In this document: positions 60,701 to 64,000 of the stretch, one piece after another | How positions within the stretch are numbered: the first letter of the stretch is position 1 | Layout of the letters: each line of letters opens with the position of its first letter | DNA from: Archilochus colubris | Taxonomy: Eukaryota; Chordata; Aves; Apodiformes; Trochilidae | Assembly: GCA_023079485.1 (NCBI GenBank) | Contig: CM041115.1 | Coordinates: forward strand, 26,599,505 to 26,663,504 | Direction: 5' to 3' | Length of the DNA: 64,000 nucleotides | Made by a program: the position numbers and the translations under genes | Notes under the pieces: generated by a model | The model's input: the letters and a program-made list of their open reading frames with translations, nothing else | Databases searched by the model: none | What the model was told of the DNA's origin: nothing

Positions 60701-62847
60701 ACTGCCTGTCCATGTATCGCTTGATCGGTTTTATAACTGGTCCTGTTTACTGTGCCTAATGGAGTCCTGGGAAAGGAATTACACAAGAAGTCAAAATTTG
60801 CAGATTATATTAAAACAAGAGGAATTGCACAAATGCATAGGTTTAGAGGTCATAAAAAAGCATATAGGGAGATTTGAAGTATTAATATGGGAAAACAAAA
60901 AGAACCCGATTAGTAAAATGTGAACAGCTGCATCTGGAGAAAATAATCTAAAATCCATTTTTTTGAGTGAAAATGAGAAAAAAGAGAAGTACTGCTGAGC
61001 CAGAGACACTGTGCATAGTAAATGAAATATTATTTGCTGGGTAACATAATGACAAAAGTTAAAGAATTAGAAAAGGTACTAGGTAAATTGAAATGGTGAA
61101 TTTAAAATGTACATTATTATAATAACTGCAGTCTTCAAAGTCATCCCTATTTGCTTTAGTAACTGTACAATTTGGGAAACAAATAGTCCCTCTCTCAAAA
61201 GTTAAAAATGGAAATGTAACTACATGTAACAAACTATATATGGCTAGAAAAAATTAGGGAGCATAGAAAACATGGAACACTGATCATTCATGATTAGTGA
61301 AGTATGATGAGCATCTTAATTTCTAGTGTTTTGAGAACATCATGACAAAGGTAAACATAAAAACATTTTGTAATATGTCTATGAAGAAAGTATGTGAAGT
61401 TTGAAGAGAAGATGAATAAAAAATTATTATTTGAAAAGAGAAAATAAGTTACGGAAGATGATTCCCTGCACCAATTAGAGGTAGAATGTTGATTCAGAAT
61501 GAAGGGGAAAAAAAGAAAAACACTATGAAGGACCTTTAAACTGAAATATCTGTGTGTGGGGGTATATGTATGTCTATATTTACGTATATATATCTCATAA
61601 GCCTGGGGAGATATGTTTTGCAGCAGCATGCTGATATGAGCAAACAAGATTACACTTGAGAATGTTGCAGTAGTCATTTTATGAATTTATGAGAATCTAG
61701 TCTACATTTCTTGCTATATTGATGAATAAAAAATCCTTTATGCTGGGCACAAGAAATCTGAATCTTGGATGCAGCCTCCAGGCTACACCCATATCAAATA
61801 TCTGGAACCTTGATTAGTACTTAAATGTCTGGATTACAGATTAATTGCTATTAATACTGCTGTCATTATCCAGGAAAGAAAGTAGGGGGTGGAACTCCAA
61901 GGGAAAAATTAAAAACCTTATTGATCGTGATCTGACATGTAATCATACTTCAGAAGATGTCAGAATGTTTCTTAGATCAAAAAGAGCAGCTAGATACAAC
62001 CTGGAGGTAAATCTGGAGTATATACAATAGCTGAGTTGTTGGAGATAATCCTTAACTTTTCAGTTTTGGATATTGCGTGTTTATAGAAATGTAAAGACAG
62101 AAGATAATGGGCAGAAGTAGGGTTTTTTCCCAAGAGACACAGTGATACTGAAAAGAAGCTTAAAAATATTACGTGTGGTAAAGATCTGCCTTTACTTGGA
62201 CCTGGCTTAGTACAAGTATGAGCTAATTTAGTAAGTGACTATTTCAACCCTTTACTTAAGGTGTCCATAATTATATAGATAATTTCCTGAGTTCCATAAG
62301 TAATAAGTTCTTGAAAATTACAGGTTTTTTCTCTCAGATTCTTTATGATATGTCATTATATACTGTGAGCAAATGAAGAAAGTAGATTTTCTCAGAAAGC
62401 TGGGGCTACACCAGAAGTGAGACTGTGGTAAGACACTGCTCAGTGGTGCAGAAAGTCATGGACTTTTTCCATGTATATACTTTTTTGAGTACAACTTTTT
62501 CAATGTCTCTGAGTGTTGGTCCAGAATAGCATGAAGGCTCTAGCTTTCTAATGTGATGAGAATAAATAGCATTAACCTTATATCAAGTAGGATTTTCAAA
62601 ACCAAGCATGAATATGACCAAATGGAAATGAGCTCTTCTATTGAATAATGAATCTTTCTCTATTTCATAGAAAAAAATGGAGATCACTGGAACATTCAAA
62701 CAACAAAAATTTCAACTGGTGGATGAAGGTTTTAATCCATCTGCTATTACTGATCCTCTTTATTTTTTAGATAATTCTAAGAAAGCATATATCTTGTTAA
62801 CCAAAGAAGTACATGAGATGATCTTATCTGGGAAACTGAAACTTTAA
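18064..62847 (+). CDS. SLC27A6: Long-chain fatty acid transport protein 6 (FATP6), 10 coding exons, 620 aa
   Basis: The span covers ten exons (listed separately) joined by nine GT-AG introns. Lengths 481, 207, 159, 125, 195, 91, 199, 98, 131 and 177 give 1863 bases, one open frame with TAA at 62845-62847. The family activates long and very long chain fatty acids to acyl-CoA with ATP and promotes fatty acid uptake at membranes. Visible parts are an N-terminal hydrophobic segment (about residues 4-27), the AMP-binding motif [12 protein letters not shown] (222-233), [10 protein letters not shown] (310-319), FYGATEG (361-367), TGD (463-465) and the FATP signature [19 protein letters not shown] (479-497). 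Length fits mammalian FATP6 (about 619). I prefer SLC27A6 to other paralogs because exon 1, [20 protein letters not shown] and the C-terminus match my recollection of FATP6. Exon 1 is G+C-rich and the other exons A+T-rich like their introns. The start ATG at 18064 has a weak context (CCCAATGC) but is the only candidate after the upstream in-frame stop. Nothing appears broken. Confidence 0.95.
18801..18828. repeat. Perfect inverted repeat, 10-bp arms, 8-base loop
   Basis: GTTCCAAGCA, loop TTTAAAAG, TGCTTGGAAC. It sits 256 bases into intron 1. A stable small hairpin is possible. The arms are too short for a typical microRNA precursor. Confidence 0.8.
22035..22135 (+). mobile_element. CR1 3'-end fragment
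   Basis: GGGTGTTGAACCATAATGATC followed by CCTGAGGTCCCTTTCAGCTGCAGTCATTCTGTGAGTGTG-type sequence matches the last ~100 bases of CR1 elements (GGTTGGACTAGATGATCT, then AGGTCCCTTCCA, then ATTCTGTG). It is old and diverged. Confidence 0.75.
23795..24745 (+). mobile_element. CR1 LINE, 3' fragment with terminal ATTCTATGA repeat
   Basis: It starts within the reverse transcriptase near TGTGATGACACCAAGCTGTG (catalytic DD retained as DDT), proceeds through AAGGCCAAGTGCAAGGTTCTGCACCT-like sequence, and ends with several copies of ATTCTATGATT at 24704-24741, the CR1 3' terminus. It carries numerous stops and frameshifts. Two nearby copies of an AAACACAA-type segment at 23950-24035 look like a local duplication within the element (CCAAGCATAATTACAGGCTG versus CCCAAACACAAACATGGGTT). 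Confidence 0.92.
24955..25032. repeat. Short imperfect direct duplication
   Basis: TCTCAAATGTACATTAAATGTGACG-like sequence recurs about 50 bases later as CTCTCAAATGTACATCACAT, with an internal TTAAATGTGACATTT copy. A small local tandem duplication with no inferred role. Confidence 0.55.
26609..27570 (+). mobile_element. F1 LTR-like repeat, copy B, in intron 1
   Basis: It begins TGTCATGTCTGACAGG and shares copy A's layout, but lacks roughly 240 bases of the middle segment. A TATAAAA box is present at 26924-26930. The 3' block from about 27145 to 27510 differs from copy A at only about ten positions by eye, whereas the first ~200 bases differ at well over a tenth of positions. The minus-strand frame over this block is open in A, B and C, a result of the near identity of the copies. 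It ends about 210 bases before exon 2. No target-site duplication could be confirmed. Confidence 0.65.
27783..27989 (+). CDS. SLC27A6: SLC27A6 coding exon 2 (residues 161-229)
   Basis: It starts after AAG in phase 1, completing codon 161 (Asp), and continues [19 protein letters not shown]. It ends with LYIFTSGTT, the first part of the ATP/AMP-binding motif, and donor ACAACAG|GTACAG. The motif is completed by exon 3. Confidence 0.95.
27990..30160 (+). other. SLC27A6: Intron 2 of SLC27A6 (2.2 kb)
   Basis: Donor GTACAG, acceptor TTCATTACAG. A+T-rich. No recognisable mobile element, which makes it one of the cleaner introns here. Confidence 0.8.
30161..30319 (+). CDS. SLC27A6: SLC27A6 coding exon 3 (residues 230-282)
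   Basis: Phase-1 acceptor; it begins [12 protein letters not shown], completing the AMP-binding motif, and continues with [22 protein letters not shown]. The donor is GTTGG|GTAGGG, phase 1. The sequence pattern is conserved through the FATP family. Confidence 0.96.
30668..31672 (-). mobile_element. CR1 LINE, antisense, 3' ~1 kb
   Basis: The left edge (ATAGAATCATAGAATCATCA) is the reverse complement of the CR1 3' end. The minus strand gives ORF2 pieces such as [31 protein letters not shown] and [22 protein letters not shown] (with breaks). The catalytic box reads FADS in place of FADD. It is 5'-truncated near 31672, a few bases from an F3 repeat. Confidence 0.93.
31695..31940. repeat. F3 repeat, copy 1
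   Basis: It aligns by eye with 34571-34850: shared CATTTCTACTTTTC / ACTTCTGCTTTTC, ATTGCTTTCTAGTATCTG / ACTGTTTCCTAATATCTGC, GTTAGTAGTTTGCATCATCCATTC / TTAGTGATTAGCATCTTTCATTC, and AATAAGCTCAGTAAATGC / GATAAGCTCAGAACACATC. Likely a short LTR or other dispersed element. Confidence 0.55.
32840..33370 (+). pseudogene. CR1-like ORF1 fragment with SGNH-esterase-like motifs
   Basis: The + strand reads [20 protein letters not shown] near 32989-33048 and, in another frame, [20 protein letters not shown] and ERALNQ near 33248-33330. HVGSN and the GLNLS block resemble the conserved blocks of the SGNH esterase domain found in ORF1 of CR1-type LINEs. Stops and a frameshift separate the blocks, so it is not functional. 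Identification is from family knowledge; another avian retroelement ORF1 is possible. Confidence 0.5.
34571..34850. repeat. F3 repeat, copy 2 (possible 280-bp solo LTR)
   Basis: It begins TGTTAACACT and ends TTTTGACA, so it has TG...CA ends as an LTR would. It aligns with 31695-31940. The next base starts the F2 repeat, so the two elements abut exactly or one is part of the other. Confidence 0.5.
34851..35441 (+). repeat. F2 interspersed repeat, copy 1
   Basis: It aligns with 43035-43661: CTCCTCACATTCTTCCCCTGC, GGGAGAGAATCCATGAACTCC, ACAGATTGCTCCAGTGTGGG, TGGTCCTTCATGGGCTGCTTCAC, GGGGAATCTCTGCT and CAGGGGAGCTTCTCACAGGAG-like pieces recur in the same order. The part with CTTCATGGGCTGC is internally repetitive (35096-35135). 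It is probably part of an avian LTR retrotransposon; the class is not established here. Confidence 0.6.
35709..35833 (+). CDS. SLC27A6: SLC27A6 coding exon 4 (residues 283-324)
   Basis: Phase-1 acceptor (CTATAAAG|GT); encodes [20 protein letters not shown] then [10 protein letters not shown], a conserved FATP block. Donor GAG|GTAAGT, phase 0. The [16 protein letters not shown] segment is one of the best discriminators for FATP6 among paralogs, by my recollection. Confidence 0.96.
37455..38115 (+). mobile_element. CR1 LINE fragment, near-identical to 55.4 kb copy
   Basis: It corresponds to the CR1 ORF2 region between endonuclease and reverse transcriptase ([20 protein letters not shown], then [15 protein letters not shown]). 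From 37500 to about 37790 I count four substitutions against 55425-55715. It lacks 12 bases near 37791 and about 115 bases near 37935 that the other copy has. Both copies carry the same TGA in the frame ...SDN(I/F)[11 protein letters not shown]. The right end stops at a T run near 38120. Confidence 0.9.
38636..38790. repeat. A+T repeat with duplicated 27-bp unit
   Basis: TATTATAATTATAATGTTT occurs twice in tandem (about 38660-38712), followed by TATATAATATATATAAAT-type sequence. It can form many hairpins. Simple repeat. Confidence 0.85.
39899..40045. repeat. T/G-rich low-complexity tract (TTTTG / GGTTT)
   Basis: About 145 bases of almost only T and G with TTTGGTTTGGTTTGG and TTTTTTGTTTTTTG phases. 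Simple repeat; the frames across it are artefacts. Confidence 0.85.
42700..43661 (+). repeat. F2 interspersed repeat, copy 2
   Basis: A longer version of the family: the left part (42700-43034, GGCCCAGCCTGTAGCAACCACC to CATTTCTATTGCTG) has no counterpart at 34.8 kb; from about 43035 it aligns with 34851-35441. The unit TGGTCCTTGATGGGCTGC / TGCTGCATGGGCTGC recurs. Likely LTR-retrotransposon derived. Confidence 0.6.
44095..44990 (-). mobile_element. F1 LTR-like repeat, copy D (inverted, old)
   Basis: It is more diverged than A-C but in the same order as copy C: CATCCTGATAATCAGGACACTGTTC and TTGCAAAGGGAGCCCC units (44176-44215), TTATAATCTTGCTCAATTTCAAGTGAAACTGTG, AACCTCCTGAGTAATGGCC, GCAGAGAATTCC, then CATCTGGTGGGATGTGATGG. 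It also carries degenerate ~50-bp units. Confidence 0.55.
46212..46406 (+). CDS. SLC27A6: SLC27A6 coding exon 5 (residues 325-389)
   Basis: Phase 0 on both sides. It encodes [20 protein letters not shown], then [20 protein letters not shown] and [17 protein letters not shown] (361-367) is the conserved adenylate-forming A5-type motif that contacts the adenylate. Donor AAG|GTGACT. Confidence 0.96.
46407..51585 (+). other. SLC27A6: Intron 5 of SLC27A6 (5.2 kb)
   Basis: Donor GTGACT, acceptor TTTTTCAG. A+T-rich. Only short low-complexity patches (GGTTTT near 47646-47668, poly-A near 50140, poly-T near 50283). No recognised mobile element. Confidence 0.8.
51586..51676 (+). CDS. SLC27A6: SLC27A6 coding exon 6 (residues 390-419)
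   Basis: A short exon encoding [20 protein letters not shown] and [10 protein letters not shown]. Acceptor CCCTTTTTCAG, donor AAAG|GTAAGT, phase 1 at the end. Frame and family position both support it, although it is only 91 bases. Confidence 0.94.
51677..53414 (+). other. SLC27A6: Intron 6 of SLC27A6 (1.7 kb)
   Basis: Donor GTAAGT, acceptor CTCTGTATAG. A TATATATA run lies near 51728-51745. Otherwise plain A+T-rich sequence. Confidence 0.8.
53415..53613 (+). CDS. SLC27A6: SLC27A6 coding exon 7 (residues 420-485)
   Basis: Starts [20 protein letters not shown] and includes [11 protein letters not shown], in which TGD (463-465) holds the aspartate that binds the ribose of ATP in this superfamily. 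It ends [10 protein letters not shown] with donor CAG|GTACAG, phase 2, so the FATP signature is split between exons 7 and 8. Confidence 0.96.
53614..54256 (+). other. SLC27A6: Intron 7 of SLC27A6 (643 bp, the shortest)
   Basis: Donor GTACAG, acceptor CATCTTTTAG. No recognised element. Confidence 0.85.
54257..54354 (+). CDS. SLC27A6: SLC27A6 coding exon 8 (residues 486-518)
   Basis: Completes the signature as [20 protein letters not shown], followed by [13 protein letters not shown]. The arginine and glycine after the split codon are the hinge-region residues expected in the family. Donor CCAG|GTAAAA, phase 1. Confidence 0.96.
55230..57020 (+). mobile_element. CR1 LINE, internal 1.8 kb (endonuclease end to reverse transcriptase)
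   Basis: It covers the CR1 ORF2 middle: a GTGATATTACACTGGGGGTTTG stretch, [35 protein letters not shown], then CTGGCCAGGGACATTAAAGG, TCACATGGAACATGGAGAAG and, in the polymerase part, CAAATCATGTCTGACAGATC and CTCAAAGGTCAGTACTGGGAC. It stops before the 3' end. Stops and frameshifts are frequent. Its first 600 bases are the near twin of 37455-38115. Confidence 0.9.
58960..60015 (+). mobile_element. CR1 LINE, diverged, internally deleted
   Basis: It begins in the same ORF2 region ([56 protein letters not shown]), continues through TGGTCAAATGGGATATGAAG, jumps near 59825 to [18 protein letters not shown], and ends with a degenerate 3' end (GGTTGGAACTACATGATCTTT to AAATCATTCTTTC). Here the catalytic FADD is intact, but the element is broken by stops and a large internal deletion. 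Confidence 0.85.
60502..60632 (+). CDS. SLC27A6: SLC27A6 coding exon 9 (residues 519-562)
   Basis: Starts [20 protein letters not shown] and continues [20 protein letters not shown]. The EGKAGMA and [11 protein letters not shown] blocks are the C-terminal lobe motifs of the FATP family. Acceptor TTTCCCCCAG, donor CAG|GTAAGC, phase 0. Confidence 0.96.
60633..62670 (+). other. SLC27A6: Intron 9 of SLC27A6 (2.0 kb)
   Basis: Donor GTAAGC, acceptor CTATTTCATAG. A GTATATGTATG/TATATAT patch lies near 61560-61590. No mobile element is recognised. Confidence 0.8.
62671..62847 (+). CDS. SLC27A6: SLC27A6 coding exon 10 (residues 563-620) and stop
   Basis: Encodes [40 protein letters not shown] and a C-terminus ending ILSGKLKL before TAA (62845-62847). 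The TGTFK lysine corresponds to the catalytic C-terminal lysine of adenylate-forming enzymes, by family analogy. Confidence 0.95.
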   Translation, partial: KKMEITGTFKQQKFQLVDEGFNPSAITDPLYFLDNSKKAYILLTKEVHEMILSGKLKL

Positions 62848-63049
62848 ACAACCTAACAACAGGCTATTAAGGGACAGTCCATATGAGTTATTGTATGAGA
62901 AAACAGTTATAAGTTGCCAGAATTTACAAATAATTATCTATAATAGTATTTTATATACTTGATATTTATGTTCAGATATGCCTTCTATCTTTTCTCACTT
63001 GATCATTTTTATTCTCTAATAATTTTTTACTTCTGGAGATCAATTTCTA

Positions 63050-63055
63050 AATAAA
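63050..63055 (+). terminator. SLC27A6: Proximal poly(A) signal AATAAA
   Basis: AATAAA 203 bases after the stop codon. The downstream region has few GT-rich bases, so it may be a minor site giving a short 3' UTR. Confidence 0.4.
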
Positions 63056-63693
63056 TGACATGTAAAATGTCACTGAAATATACTTCATAAATTTGAAATA
63101 TAAATGCTGACCCTAATAGTTTTTCTTAGTAGTAAATTATTATTAACTGTATCTGGTGTGAAAGGTAGTAAAAAAAAGATTCAACATATAAAGGTATTGT
63201 GACAGAAGTTGTTTTTAGAGAGGGAAAATATGCCAGTAACACAATTTTTAAAGTAGATTACATTTTATATACACTACTGGATATTATTTAAGAAGTAAAA
63301 GCTTGACAGCAGTTGGAAGAAAAAGCAGCTCTTCTTCAGAGGACTTTTCTGATGCTACATAATATGAAAGAGGGTGAAGCAGAACAAAGCCCTCCAACAA
63401 ACCCAGAAGTAAGGCATTTTTATTAAAATCACTGCTGAGAGATTTCTTGTCATAATCCATTCTCTTTCATTTATTAAACTGGCTGTTTGGAGTGTCAAAT
63501 TCTGAAGACAGAGCAAGTATTTGTGAAATGTTTAGCAGCAAATCAACAATAGGCAGAGAAAATATTCACATGAAAAAACTGCATATATAGCATTAAAAGA
63601 TTTATTACAGTACTCTGTTCATGACTACTGATTAACAAATAACTTCCCTACTCTTGTATATTACTGCCAGAAATTATTATTTTATGATTATAA

Positions 63694-63699
63694 AATAAA
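63694..63699 (+). terminator. SLC27A6: Distal poly(A) signal AATAAA (first of two)
   Basis: AATAAAGCAGAG. It lies 60 bases before another AATAAA. Confidence 0.4.
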
Positions 63700-63758
63700 G
63701 CAGAGATGTTAAAAATCTAAATAATATGCTCTAATGCACTGCATTTTAAAAGTTCTAA

Positions 63759-63764
63759 AATAAA
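63759..63764 (+). terminator. SLC27A6: Distal poly(A) signal AATAAA (second)
   Basis: AATAAAGTTTAAGG, followed 35-55 bases later by TGTTGGTTTTATTTGTCTG, a T/G-rich downstream element. This is the best-formed end site in the window. Confidence 0.55.
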
Positions 63765-63785
63765 GTTTAAGGTTATTTAAACCAA

Positions 63786-64000
63786 ATTTCATACTGTTGG
63801 TTTTATTTGTCTGATTGTGAAAAGTCTATTTTGAAATCTTTTTTTTCGTACTAGCATAGCGTCCTTCCCCAGTGGATCATGATGATAACTTTGATCAGCC
63901 AGAAGCAATATCACAGAATACTGATAGGGCAATTCTCCTCAATACTGGGCATCTCAAGTCTCTCTTCTGTTATAACTGTGGTATGAAGTCAAGCTTCTGT
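63786..64000. other. Downstream flank
   Basis: Ordinary sequence, no gene or repeat recognised before the window ends. Confidence 0.5.

Larger units (their letters stand above)
62848..63785 (+). other. SLC27A6: 3' UTR of SLC27A6
   Basis: A+T-rich, no long frame, with several TTATTTA/ATTTA patches. Length depends on which poly(A) signal is used. The right limit is set after the last AATAAA and a following T/G-rich stretch. Confidence 0.6.

Overview
The window looks like an intron-rich vertebrate nuclear locus, most likely avian. The evidence is several CR1 LINE copies (some keeping the CR1 3'-end octamer-like repeat ATTCTATG), ERVL-type retroviral debris and solo-LTR-like repeats. One split gene fills two thirds of it. 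The species cannot be resolved from the sequence. Placement on the Z chromosome would fit known synteny of this gene in birds, but that is inference.

The only protein-coding gene I can support is SLC27A6 (fatty acid transport protein 6, an acyl-CoA synthetase of the FATP/ACSVL family), on the + strand. I located ten coding exons: 18064-18544, 27783-27989, 30161-30319, 35709-35833, 46212-46406, 51586-51676, 53415-53613, 54257-54354, 60502-60632 and 62671-62847. All nine introns are GT-AG. The phases join into one uninterrupted frame of 620 codons plus TAA. The ATP/AMP motif, the YGATEG motif, the TGD motif and the FATP signature are intact. A CpG island with GC boxes, an extreme poly-purine/poly-G tract and a possible short uORF lies at the 5' end. 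Three candidate poly(A) signals follow the stop.

Upstream (1-17.4 kb) there is no supported gene. It holds a ~180-bp tandem repeat that runs off the left edge, an ERVL-like LTR/integrase remnant (about 1.6-3.3 kb), two inverted copies of an LTR-like repeat called F1 here (3.3-4.5 kb, + ; 15.6-16.7 kb, -), a CR1 3' end (7.3-8.3 kb) and a ~590-bp (GGAA)n array (11.05-11.64 kb). The introns hold further CR1 copies (22.0, 23.8, 30.7, 37.5, 55.2 and 59.0 kb), two more F1 copies (26.6 and 44.1 kb), and two other repeat families, F2 (34.85 and 42.7 kb) and F3 (31.7 and 34.57 kb).

I did not find a convincing new biological system. The points most worth a second look are: the mosaic divergence of F1 copies, with a nearly identical 380-bp core made of ~50-54-bp degenerate units; the two CR1 fragments about 18 kb apart that are nearly identical and share the same premature stop; the (GGAA)n array upstream of the promoter; the G-run tract at the promoter; and the ~180-bp tandem array at the left edge. 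Repeat boundaries are by eye and may be off by tens of bases. Exon boundaries are base-exact by frame and splice consensus.
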